Source of the DNA: Alishewanella tabrizica
Lineage (GTDB): Bacteria; Pseudomonadota; Gammaproteobacteria; Enterobacterales; Alteromonadaceae
Reading direction: 5' to 3'
Assembly (NCBI RefSeq): GCF_014652375.1
Contig: NZ_BMYR01000003.1
Coordinates: forward strand, 124,001-188,000
Length of the DNA stretch: 64,000 bases
How positions within the stretch are numbered: the stretch's first letter is position 1; every line of letters begins with the position of its first letter. Below are positions 39,541 through 47,759 of this stretch, piece by piece. The position numbers were made by a program, and so were the translations under genes. The notes beneath the pieces are model-generated. The model had not been told where the DNA came from. It made no database searches and saw nothing but the letters and a program-made list of their open reading frames with translations.

Positions 39541-40187
39541 TAGTGCGCTAGTTTGGCTGCAAGTTCAAGAAATTTATCATGTAAAACCTTAATTTGCGCA
39601 AAAAGTTGCGTGGCATCGCCATTATTATCAATAATTTCATCTGCACGTTGTCGCCGTTGAAAACGTGTCATTTGTGCATCCATGATGGCTTTGATCTGTG
39701 ATTGGCTACTACTGTCACGTTTCGTGGCGCGTGCGAGCTGCGTTTCCTCAGCGACATCGACCACCACAGTGCGCTGTACGAGTTTATCTAAACCGTTTTC
39801 AAACAGTAAAGGTGCAACCAGTAAGGTATAAGGGGTTTGGCTGGCAGCCAATTGTTGTAGCAAGGCTTGGCGTATCGCAGGATGTAATAGCGCTTCAAGC
39901 CATTCTTTAGCTGTATTATCTTGAAAAATAATCTGGCGCAGTGCGGCGCGGTTTAAAGTCCCATCCTGTTGTAGGATCGTGGGACCAAATTGCGCAGCGA
40001 TGCTGGCTAAGCACGGCGTGCCTAACGCAACCACCTCGCGTGCGACAATATCAGCATCAATATAATTTGCCCCGAGTGTTTTAAAGCCTTCGGCAACGGT
40101 GCTTTTACCACTGCCGATCCCCCCTGTTAAACCAATCAGTAATGATGTTTTGGTTAAAGGGGGCGCGCTATCGTGCATCTTGCTCAT
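39540..40187 (-). CDS. coaE: Dephospho-CoA kinase CoaE
   Basis: A 215-residue P-loop kinase for the last step of coenzyme A synthesis. Walker A GLTGGIGSGKSTVAEGF (about 19-35), with DADIVAREVVALGTP and LLVAPLLFENGLDKLVQRTVVVD split by loops. It overlaps pilD by four bases, showing translational coupling in pilBCD-coaE-zapD. Confidence 0.96.
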   Translation of the reverse strand: MSKMHDSAPPLTKTSLLIGLTGGIGSGKSTVAEGFKTLGANYIDADIVAREVVALGTPCLASIAAQFGPTILQQDGTLNRAALRQIIFQDNTAKEWLEALLHPAIRQALLQQLAASQTPYTLLVAPLLFENGLDKLVQRTVVVDVAEETQLARATKRDSSSQSQIKAIMDAQMTRFQRRQRADEIIDNNGDATQLFAQIKVLHDKFLELAAKLAH

Positions 40188-41062
40188 AATCCGAGGTAGC
40201 GCAGATAAGCGCCAGTAAGATGCTCACCCCATAGCATGGCAATCCAGCCAGCAGCAGCAATATAGGGACCAAATGGAATAGGGGTTGCTTTATCTTTGCC
40301 CTGAATTGCCAGCATGCTCATACCAATAACAGCACCAACTAAGGATGACAGTAAAATGATCAGGGGTAATTGTTGCCATCCTAAGAGCGCACCAAATATC
40401 GCTAATAATTTAAAATCGCCATAGCCCATGCCTTCTTTGCCGGTTAAGAGTTTAAAAGCCCAGTAAACGCTCCATAAACTTAAATAGCCTGCTGCAGCGC
40501 CAATGATAGCTTGTGCAGGCGTGACAAGCGCGCCTGCCGATAAACTAAACAGTAACACTAACCAAAGCAGGGGAAAGGTTAATTGATCAGGTAAAAGCAT
40601 TTTATCAATATCGATAAAACTTAATGCAATAAGCCCCCAGGTTAAAAGGATTAATAGGGCTGCGGTTAACGTAGGACCCTGTTGCCAAGCGATACTGGCA
40701 CTAAGAACAGCGGTTAACAGCTCTATTGCCGGATAGCGCACGCTTATAGCCGTTTGGCAATGGCGACAGCGGCCACGCAATGCCAACCAACTGAGTACGG
40801 GGATATTATCGTAAGCGGCGATAGGATGCTGGCATTTAGGGCAGGCTGAACGTGGCACGGCTAGGTTAAAACGTTCTGGTGTCACCTGAGATTGATTAGC
40901 TTGAAAGTACGCTTGAAACTCACTTTGCCATTCACGTTCCATCATAATAGGTAAACGATAAATTAATACGTTTAAAAAGCTCCCTATCACCAAGCTTAAT
41001 GCGGCGACACAGCCGACAAATAACCACGGCATCTGTTGCCACAGGCTAACCAGTTCCATCAT
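40184..41062 (-). CDS. pilD: Type IV prepilin peptidase PilD
   Basis: A 292-residue inner-membrane aspartyl peptidase and N-methyltransferase that processes type IV pilins and type II secretion pseudopilins. The zinc motif CPKCQ...CRHCQ, the first Asp in FIDIDKMLLPD and the second in GMGYGDFKLLA are all present, with about seven membrane helices. Overlaps pilC and coaE by four bases each. Confidence 0.96.
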   Translation of the reverse strand: MMELVSLWQQMPWLFVGCVAALSLVIGSFLNVLIYRLPIMMEREWQSEFQAYFQANQSQVTPERFNLAVPRSACPKCQHPIAAYDNIPVLSWLALRGRCRHCQTAISVRYPAIELLTAVLSASIAWQQGPTLTAALLILLTWGLIALSFIDIDKMLLPDQLTFPLLWLVLLFSLSAGALVTPAQAIIGAAAGYLSLWSVYWAFKLLTGKEGMGYGDFKLLAIFGALLGWQQLPLIILLSSLVGAVIGMSMLAIQGKDKATPIPFGPYIAAAGWIAMLWGEHLTGAYLRYLGL

Positions 41063-42291
41063 CCGACAATATTTCCTAATTGGAAGATAGGTAAGTACAT
41101 GGCGATAATTAACCCGCCAATCACTACCCCTAATACCGCCATAATCAGCGGCTCTAATAATGCGGTTAAGCCATCTACCGCATCGTCTACTTCTTGTTCA
41201 TAGATGTTGGCGACTTTCGCCAACATACCATCAAGCGAACCCGATTCTTCACCGATAGCAACCATTTGAATGACCATTTCTGGGAAACGCTCGGTTTGTT
41301 TCATAGAGAAATGCATTTGATTACCAGAAGATACTTCATCGCGTACCTCTAAAATGGCATTTTTGTATATCTCGTTACCGGCCGCACCGGCTGAAGATTC
41401 TAAGGCTTCAATCAGTGGCACACCCGCAGCGAAGGTCGTCGACAATGTTCTAGCGTAACGGGCCACTGCCGCTTTATTTAAGATATTGCCAATAACGGGC
41501 GCTTTTAATAACATTGCATCGGCTGCAGTGCGAAATTTAAGATTATTGCGATAGGCTTTTGCCATCAAATAGCCAGCTAAAATAACCAACCCTAAGACAA
41601 CCCACCAATATTTTTGCATTAATTCTGAAATGCCCAAAACAAACAACGTAAAGGCGGGGAGTTCTGCGCCGAAACTGCCAAATATTTCCGCAAATTGCGG
41701 TACAACAAAAATAAGCAATATTGAGGTAACAATAGCCGCAATAACTAATACTGCGGCCGGATAAAACATGGCTTTTTTGATTTTAGATTTGAGTGCTTCT
41801 GCTTTTTCTTTATAGATAGCGATACGATCAAAAATGCGATCTAATGCACCGGATTGTTCACCTGATTTCACCAAATCGCAGTATAAATCATCAAAATATT
41901 TTGGATGTTCGCGCAGGGTTTCAGATAACGGTAAACCGGCTTGAATTTTTACTGAAATTTTTTGCATCAACTCGCGTAAACTTTTGTTATCCGAGCCATT
42001 TGCAATAAGATCAATGGATTGTACCAAAGGTACGCCGGCACTTAACATGGTAGCAATTTGCCGTGTGACAATAGCAATATCTGCGGCCGTAATGCGCTTA
42101 CCTTCACCAAATAAGGAGCGCGGTTTTTTCTTTACGCCAGAGGGTGTTACCCCTTGCTGACGTAATAATGCTTTGGCTTCAGCAATGCTGGTGGCTTTAA
42201 TTTCACCTGTTTTGCGATCGCCTTTACGGTTGATGCCTTTGTAGGTAAAAACATGCAGCTCTTTTATTTTAAATTTTTGGGCCTGCGCCAT
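41059..42291 (-). CDS. pilC: Type IV pilus platform protein PilC
   Basis: A 410-residue inner-membrane protein with two T2SF domains (about 77-200 and 280-402) and three membrane helices. Seen: TRQIATMLSAGVPLVQSID and ARTLSTTFAAGVPLIEALE as the paired T2SF starts, and the end IMAVLGVVIGGLIIAMYLPIFQLGNIV. It couples the PilB ATPase to pilus assembly. Confidence 0.96.
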   Translation of the reverse strand: MAQAQKFKIKELHVFTYKGINRKGDRKTGEIKATSIAEAKALLRQQGVTPSGVKKKPRSLFGEGKRITAADIAIVTRQIATMLSAGVPLVQSIDLIANGSDNKSLRELMQKISVKIQAGLPLSETLREHPKYFDDLYCDLVKSGEQSGALDRIFDRIAIYKEKAEALKSKIKKAMFYPAAVLVIAAIVTSILLIFVVPQFAEIFGSFGAELPAFTLFVLGISELMQKYWWVVLGLVILAGYLMAKAYRNNLKFRTAADAMLLKAPVIGNILNKAAVARYARTLSTTFAAGVPLIEALESSAGAAGNEIYKNAILEVRDEVSSGNQMHFSMKQTERFPEMVIQMVAIGEESGSLDGMLAKVANIYEQEVDDAVDGLTALLEPLIMAVLGVVIGGLIIAMYLPIFQLGNIVG

Positions 42292-42297
42292 GCCTAA

Positions 42298-43998
42298 TTA
42301 TCCTTTGGTTACCCGGTTAACTTCTGCGAGGCTGGTGAGACCTGCAGCGGCTTTAATCAAACCAGACTGCCGCAAATTATGAATACCTTCACGTTGCGCC
42401 TGGGTGGCAATATCCAGTGAATTACCATTTTCCATAATAATATCAGCCATTTTAGGACTAATAGGCATAACTTCATAGATACCCACGCGTCCTTTATAGC
42501 CATTGGTACAGTAATCACACCCTATGGGCTTAAAAATAGTGATGTTATCAAGCTGGTCTTCGCGAAAACCTTGTCGTAGCAGTTCAGCTTGGGGAATATC
42601 TTCTTGTTTTTTGCATTTTGGGCACAAGCGACGAGCCAGCCGCTGTGCAATGATCAATGAGACTGAGCTGGCGACGTTATAAGCTGGAACCCCCATATTT
42701 AATAGACGCGTTAGCGTTTCTGGGGCAGAGTTAGTGTGTAACGTAGAGAGCACTAAGTGGCCTGTTTGCGCGGCTTTAATGGCAATTTCAGCGGTTTCTA
42801 AATCGCGAATTTCGCCCACCATTACCACATCAGGATCTTGGCGTAAAAATGCTTTTAATGCAGAAGCAAACGTTAAACCTGCTCTTGGATTTACTTGCAC
42901 CTGATTAACACCCGGTAAATTGATTTCTACCGGATCTTCTGCAGTTGAGATATTGGTTTCTTCGGTATTTAAAATGGCTAAACCTGTGTACAAGGAGACT
43001 GTTTTACCGCTACCGGTGGGGCCGGTGACTAAAATCATACCTTGTGGTTGGGATAGGGCATCCATATAACGCTGTTTTTGTTCTGGTTCATAGCCCAGTA
43101 CATCAATACCCAACATGGCACTGTCTGAATCGAGGATCCGCATAACGATTTTCTCACCCCAAAGGGTGGGTAAGGTACTGACTCGGAAATCGATGGATTT
43201 TTTTGCAGACAATTTTAGTTTGATTCGGCCATCTTGTGGCACACGTTTTTCAGCGATATCTAACCGTGACATGACCTTTAATCGAGCAGATAAACGGGTA
43301 GATAAAGCCACTGGCGGGCTGGCCACTTCATGTAAAATGCCATCGATTCGAAAGCGGATCCGATATTGCTTTTCGTAGGGTTCAAAGTGTAAATCTGATG
43401 CGCCCTTGCGAATGGCGTCCAGTAGAATTTTATTGATAAAGGTAATAATGGGCTGATCTTCTTTATCGGGTTGCATACCAACCGATTCTTCAGCCTCTTC
43501 CTCCACCACGCCCATGGCGGAAAGATCCCATTCACTGTCGCCATTGCCTAAACTGTCGTACGCATTTTCAAACAATTTATCGAACAATTTATGTAGCTTA
43601 TCGTACTGTACAACGACAATCTCGGCATTTAATCCGGCGTTAAATTCAAAATCTTCGATAGCCGCAATATTGGTGGGATCAACGACAGCAAGATGCATGG
43701 TGCGGCCACGTTTACTGAGCGGCAGCATATCGCTTTTGCGTGTCAGTTTCTCGTTGCGTAACTCGTCAGGAATAGATGCAGGATTAAAATATTCTAGATC
43801 TAAGGTGAGATGCTGATTTATCGTCGCCGCAGTTTCTGCTAATTGTTGTGGTGAAATCAGTTTTTCAGTGATTAACAGCTCAGGCAAGGTACGATATTGT
43901 CGACCTTTTTCATTTATCAAACGCAACGCTTTATCCCCATCGATAAAACTTTGCTGAATCAATATTTTAAGAAGAGTAGATTTGCTGTTAACCGCCAT
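42298..43998 (-). CDS. pilB: Type IV pilus assembly ATPase PilB
   Basis: A 566-residue hexameric ATPase powering pilus extension. N-terminal GSPII-E domain (about 40-150), then the motor domain with Walker A GPTGSGKTVSLY, the Asp box and GEIRDLETAEIAIKAAQTGHLVLSTLHTN region, and the zinc motif CPKCKK...CDYC. In most relatives pilA comes directly before pilB; here no pilin gene is present and the upstream gene is an unrelated beta-propeller. Confidence 0.96.
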   Translation of the reverse strand: MAVNSKSTLLKILIQQSFIDGDKALRLINEKGRQYRTLPELLITEKLISPQQLAETAATINQHLTLDLEYFNPASIPDELRNEKLTRKSDMLPLSKRGRTMHLAVVDPTNIAAIEDFEFNAGLNAEIVVVQYDKLHKLFDKLFENAYDSLGNGDSEWDLSAMGVVEEEAEESVGMQPDKEDQPIITFINKILLDAIRKGASDLHFEPYEKQYRIRFRIDGILHEVASPPVALSTRLSARLKVMSRLDIAEKRVPQDGRIKLKLSAKKSIDFRVSTLPTLWGEKIVMRILDSDSAMLGIDVLGYEPEQKQRYMDALSQPQGMILVTGPTGSGKTVSLYTGLAILNTEETNISTAEDPVEINLPGVNQVQVNPRAGLTFASALKAFLRQDPDVVMVGEIRDLETAEIAIKAAQTGHLVLSTLHTNSAPETLTRLLNMGVPAYNVASSVSLIIAQRLARRLCPKCKKQEDIPQAELLRQGFREDQLDNITIFKPIGCDYCTNGYKGRVGIYEVMPISPKMADIIMENGNSLDIATQAQREGIHNLRQSGLIKAAAGLTSLAEVNRVTKG

Positions 43999-44159
43999 AA
44001 GGGCATTCTATCCTGGCAACTGTTCAGATCAGATAATACTAAGATTATGCCAGTATCCCTTAGTTATTCAAGGTTTAACGCAGTTTATCCTGTAATGTCA
44101 AATGAAAGCATTAGGCAGCAGCCACTGAGGAACTGGGCTACTGCAAAATGTGCGTATGA

Positions 44160-45047
44160 TTAAGGCCGTGTTAACTGGAAAGCGCGTACAGAGTTACCTA
44201 AAAAAGTAGGAACATACAAGGTGTTAGATTCTGCATCCCACCCCAGATCGGCTGTGTTAAGTTTTGTTTCGCGGCTATCTAAAAGCTCAACGATATGTCC
44301 CTTATCATTAACGTAATATATGAGGCCAGCCCAGCAACTCACAATAAAGTGTCCTTCTGCTACCTGCACTAAACCATCTGCACGCTCAGCAAAGCCTTGA
44401 GCAACAAGGGTGATGTTTTTCTGGTGATCTATTTTTAGTAAGCGATCGTTCGCGGCAACATACAGCGTGTCTGCAATAGCCTTTACACCATTAGCAGCAT
44501 CAATATCTTCAAGCCAAATAGACAGTGTATGGTTTTGATAGCGATAAAGACGATTTTTACGTGTGTCTGAAATCGTAACAACCCCTTGTTGATCAATGGT
44601 GACATCATTTAAAAATACGGCGTCCGGTGCAGGAATTTTGCTGATAACTTCTGCGCGTGCAATATCAATGATCACCAGCTCTGTAATATCCGCCACATAA
44701 AGTTTACCCTCAAAAACGGCCATGCCTTTTGGCGCATTTAAGCCGCGTAGCCAATTTTGCTGCCGAATACTGCCATCCAGATTAAGAATGGCAATACCGC
44801 CTTGTCCGTCTGCACTGTTTGCCTGTCCTTCAATTTCGGAGACAAATAAATAACGATCGTTTTGTTGTTGATGGACTAAAACCGACTCTGGAACACGTAA
44901 GCCCGATGTTTGCCATACCTCCGTTAATACGGGAGCAGTGTTTAGTTTATCGTCTTGCATAGCATTTGCCCAAGCTGGCGTTAGTGCAAGAAATTGTAGT
45001 GCGGCGAGTAAGGTGAACGCGCGATATAACCTGCTGGTTTGCTGCAT
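44160..45047 (-). CDS. Secreted SMP-30/NHL-like beta-propeller
   Basis: A 295-residue exported protein with a signal peptide cut near AWANA. Repeated strands such as GGIAILNLDGSIRQQ, GMAVFEGKLYVADIT, DVTIDQQGVVTISDT and GVKAIADTLYVAAND show a five- or six-bladed propeller of the SMP-30/gluconolactonase/LRE type. Members of this family are lactonases, but many secreted ones have no known reaction. The ATG at 45047 has AAGGA before it; ten extra residues from an upstream ATG are unlikely. It stands at the edge of the carbohydrate island, so a lactonase role on oxidised sugars is possible but not shown. Confidence 0.7.
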   Translation of the reverse strand: MQQTSRLYRAFTLLAALQFLALTPAWANAMQDDKLNTAPVLTEVWQTSGLRVPESVLVHQQQNDRYLFVSEIEGQANSADGQGGIAILNLDGSIRQQNWLRGLNAPKGMAVFEGKLYVADITELVIIDIARAEVISKIPAPDAVFLNDVTIDQQGVVTISDTRKNRLYRYQNHTLSIWLEDIDAANGVKAIADTLYVAANDRLLKIDHQKNITLVAQGFAERADGLVQVAEGHFIVSCWAGLIYYVNDKGHIVELLDSRETKLNTADLGWDAESNTLYVPTFLGNSVRAFQLTRP

Positions 45048-45438
45048 CTTAAGTCCTTTGTTTGTGTTCATTCTCAAATAGAACAGGTAATAGTAAAGTA
45101 AATTGGCACTTTACTAGTGACTCTTAGTTAGGCTGATAACATTACGCTGTCTGTGTTATTGACTGCAATACTCTGCTGCCGTTATTCCATATTTGGTATT
45201 TGGTATTTGGTATTTGGTATTTGGTAATCAGCAGTCAGTTTTAAGCGTTTACGTGTTTAATATGTCAATAATCGTGTTATTGAACTGATTATTAAACAGT
45301 GACGCGTTTATGTTGTAGACAATGTGACCTAGTCGGTTGGCTGGTGGGGCGGCGAGCTTTTAGTTATGAATAAAATAACAAATGAACGCTGCTCAGTTTA
45401 GGGCGCAAACTGGCAGCGTAAAATGTGTCAATGTGTGT
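45048..45438. other. Non-coding interval with heptamer repeat
   Basis: This 391-base stretch holds no convincing gene on either strand. The only clear structure is the 7-bp tandem repeat at 45190-45224; the remainder is AT-rich without a recognised promoter or terminator. Confidence 0.7.
45190..45224 (+). repeat. Five tandem TATTTGG heptamers
   Basis: TATTTGG occurs five times in direct succession with no mismatch (35 bases), followed by TAATCA. It is a simple repeat that could vary in copy number by replication slippage; it lies more than 140 bases upstream of the propeller gene. Confidence 0.95.
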
Positions 45439-46263
45439 TTATTGTTGATAAGGCTGTAATAGCTTTTGTAAGGTGCCATTTTGTTTCAAGCGTTCTATGG
45501 CGCTATTTACCTCGGCTAATTTCGCTTCATTCACACTGGCTTTACTTAGCATGAGATGAACATCCGAGGGAGCTAATGTTATCGGAAGGGCTTTGATTGT
45601 CCGATCGAGGCCTTTTCTACGTAGAATAGCGGTTGCAACATAGTTATCTTCAAGCACTGCGCTAATTTCTTCATCAAGCAATCGGGCTAAATTCAGTTCG
45701 GCAATTTGGGCATTTACAAAACCCTGCGGGTTACTGTCATATAAAGCATCAATGTCTGCACCATAGTAATAATCGTTCACTAAACCGACTTTATGACCTG
45801 CTGCAAGCAAACTGGCTAAATCTGTAAAATCTAGGGTGGCATCGCCTCTAGTGTAGAGCACAAACTGCTCTTGACGGTAAGGATCTGAAAACCAGGAGTA
45901 GTTTTCTCTTTCTTGGCTACGTGATGCGCCCGGTAGTAAATCAATTTCACCCTGTTGTAGCTTTGAAAGAAGCACAGACCATGTATCTTGTTGTAAGGTA
46001 AGCTCGCAGCCTAATTCAGTCGCCAGTGCTTGTAAAATATCAATATCTAAGCCTGTGGCTTGCTGTCCTGGCGCAAGATAATGATAGGGTTCCCAAGCAT
46101 CAAACCCTACCTTAAGAGTACAGGGTTCAGTTGGTGTTGTAGGCAAAGTGCTAGTTGTTGCATTGGGCGATATAGGTTGTTCAGTTACAGGTTTACAACT
46201 GGAAAGCAGAATGAATAGGCTGGAGCAGAAGGTTAGCGTTAGGAACAGAGGAAGACTGCGCAT
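45439..46263 (-). CDS. Family 3 solute-binding lipoprotein
   Basis: A 274-residue lipoprotein with lipobox LLSSC (Cys23) and a SBP_bac_3 type periplasmic-binding domain (about 50-270): LKVGFDAWEPYHYLAPGQQATGLDIDIL split by loops, GEIDLLPGASRSQERENYSWFSDPY. The class usually delivers amino acids to ABC transporters, but no permease or ATPase gene is nearby, and similar orphan proteins occur as sensors or have other roles. AGGAG lies before the ATG. A strong inverted repeat precedes the gene at 46279-46307. Confidence 0.8.
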   Translation of the reverse strand: MRSLPLFLTLTFCSSLFILLSSCKPVTEQPISPNATTSTLPTTPTEPCTLKVGFDAWEPYHYLAPGQQATGLDIDILQALATELGCELTLQQDTWSVLLSKLQQGEIDLLPGASRSQERENYSWFSDPYRQEQFVLYTRGDATLDFTDLASLLAAGHKVGLVNDYYYGADIDALYDSNPQGFVNAQIAELNLARLLDEEISAVLEDNYVATAILRRKGLDRTIKALPITLAPSDVHLMLSKASVNEAKLAEVNSAIERLKQNGTLQKLLQPYQQ

Positions 46264-46278
46264 GGCAAAACTCCTATA

Positions 46279-46307
46279 GGTAACGGTACAATTTAATTGT
46301 AGTTACC
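46279..46307. promoter_or_regulatory. Near-perfect inverted repeat before the binding lipoprotein
   Basis: Outer arms GGTAAC (46279-46284) and GTTACC (46302-46307) enclose a 15-bp palindrome TACAATT-T-AATTGTA (46287-46301), with two extra bases on the left side. It is 16-44 bases before the ATG. No T-run follows, so an operator or an mRNA leader hairpin is more likely than a terminator. Confidence 0.5.
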
Positions 46308-46381
46308 CATAGTAGAATTGCCATGTTTTATTAATATATTAGTTTGTCTAATAATTGTTGGATTGGCCAAAAAGTAGTGTG

Positions 46382-47170
46382 TTACAGGCGGCGAACCCAG
46401 ATATTACGAAATGACACGGCATCTCCATGATCTTGCAATTGCAGAGGTGCACAGCCATGCGCTTGATATTTTGGGGCGCCAATCCATTCTGTAGTTCCCT
46501 GAATTTCTATATGATTCTGCACCAACACACCATTATGCAGCACGGTGATATACCCCGGACTGCTCAGTTGCTCGCCCGAAAAACGTGGCGCACGATAAAT
46601 AATATCGTACGTTTGCCATTCTCCCGGGGCGCGACTGGCATTTACTAGCGGAATCGTTTGTTTGTAAACAGATGCTGCCTGGCCATTAGGGTAGGTTGGG
46701 TTATTATATGAATCCAGAATTTGAATTTCATAACGCTGCTGTAAGAAAATACCGCTGTTATTACGTAATTGGCCTTTTTTCTCACCAAACTCAGCCGGCA
46801 CGCGCCACTCCATGTGCAGTTGAATATCGCAAAACGATGCTGATGTCGTAATGTCGCCACTGCCCGGCGTAACGGTCAGCACGCCATCTTGCATCGACCA
46901 AGGCGCCTTGCCACCTTTAAGGCTTTGCCATTGGCTTAAATTGGCATCTAATAGCACTAACGCATCTGAAGGAGCGGCTTGCGGCGCTGCGGTTATGATA
47001 GCTGGCACCGGCTCCCATACTTCGGTTTTCTCGGAGAGTTTAATCCGTTCTGCGTCGGTCATTGCTGCAAGTTCAGCTGCCGTTTGCGCCTGTGCTATGC
47101 CTGCTAAACTTGCTAGAGTTAGCAGTGCTAAAGCAGAAGAGGTGTTACCTAAAAATGTGATTAATTTCAT
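46382..47170 (-). CDS. Secreted DUF1080 protein (3-keto-glycoside hydrolase family)
   Basis: A 262-residue exported protein with a Sec signal peptide (cut near AQAQ) and one DUF1080 domain (about 70-262), a concanavalin-like beta-sandwich: LLDANLSQWQSLKGGKAPW at the start, DIQLHMEWRVP, NSGIFLQQRYEIQILDSY and FRNIWVRRL at the end. Family members are annotated as 3-keto-disaccharide hydrolases and include enzymes acting on 3-keto-glycosides. The ATG at 47170 follows AAAGGAA; a longer frame upstream lacks a signal-like start. It follows the GMC oxidase subunits by 10 bases, so oxidation and cleavage genes are co-transcribed. Confidence 0.85.
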   Translation of the reverse strand: MKLITFLGNTSSALALLTLASLAGIAQAQTAAELAAMTDAERIKLSEKTEVWEPVPAIITAAPQAAPSDALVLLDANLSQWQSLKGGKAPWSMQDGVLTVTPGSGDITTSASFCDIQLHMEWRVPAEFGEKKGQLRNNSGIFLQQRYEIQILDSYNNPTYPNGQAASVYKQTIPLVNASRAPGEWQTYDIIYRAPRFSGEQLSSPGYITVLHNGVLVQNHIEIQGTTEWIGAPKYQAHGCAPLQLQDHGDAVSFRNIWVRRL

Positions 47171-47180
47171 AGTTATTCCT

Positions 47181-47759
47181 TTATAGAGACCAGGCCCGTT
47201 CGCCTTTTTTGTAAGGATAATTACCATCCCAACGGCCAGGGATCGCGACGTGTCGAAGCACCTCTGTGGCCCCCACTTTAGAGGTAAAAAACGCAAAAAT
47301 GCTTTGTTGCTTTAACACTGTAAAGTAATGCGCTTGGGGAGTTTGCTGCTGCGCATTGGCCTTGGCAATTTGAGCCTTGGCTTCGTTATCTAATTCAGTC
47401 AGTAAGGCGAGCTTTTGTGCAGGGGTGGCAGCCTGAAAAGAGTGCTGAAACCGATGTAGAGCGAGGGCTTGTAATGCCAACAGGCCTTCTGTTACCAAGG
47501 TGCGCTGGCTTTGATCAAAACAGTTACTGATAATAGCTGCCATTTGTGCACCAGCACCGCTTGCTTTGGCACCGGGGGTGTCCGTTTGCGGTAAAATCGT
47601 TTCAGCAATCTCGTCTAATAAGGCAATATCATTTGCGCTAAAGATATGCGTCACCGGGACCTTATCGGCTGCCGTTAAGCCTTGTGCTAACAGATCACCC
47701 GCGACCATGGCCATGCCAGTTGCGGCAGCAATCATCTTTAATAAATCACGACGATCCAT
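47181..47759 (-). CDS. Tat-exported small subunit (gluconate 2-dehydrogenase subunit 3 family)
   Basis: A 192-residue protein with a twin-arginine signal DRRDLLKMIAAATGMAMVAG at the N-terminus and a helical domain of the gluconate-2-dehydrogenase subunit 3 type (DIALLDEIAETILPQTDTPGAKAS). In membrane-bound gluconate, glucose and glucoside-3-dehydrogenases a small subunit like this carries the FAD subunit through the Tat system. The adjacent GMC protein has no signal of its own, which fits this partnership. The start codon overlaps the stop of the GMC gene. Confidence 0.88.
   Translation of the reverse strand: MDRRDLLKMIAAATGMAMVAGDLLAQGLTAADKVPVTHIFSANDIALLDEIAETILPQTDTPGAKASGAGAQMAAIISNCFDQSQRTLVTEGLLALQALALHRFQHSFQAATPAQKLALLTELDNEAKAQIAKANAQQQTPQAHYFTVLKQQSIFAFFTSKVGATEVLRHVAIPGRWDGNYPYKKGERAWSL

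Noticed and set aside
45190-45224. CRISPR-like repeat
   Set aside because: Seven-base units without spacers are a simple tandem repeat; no cas genes occur.
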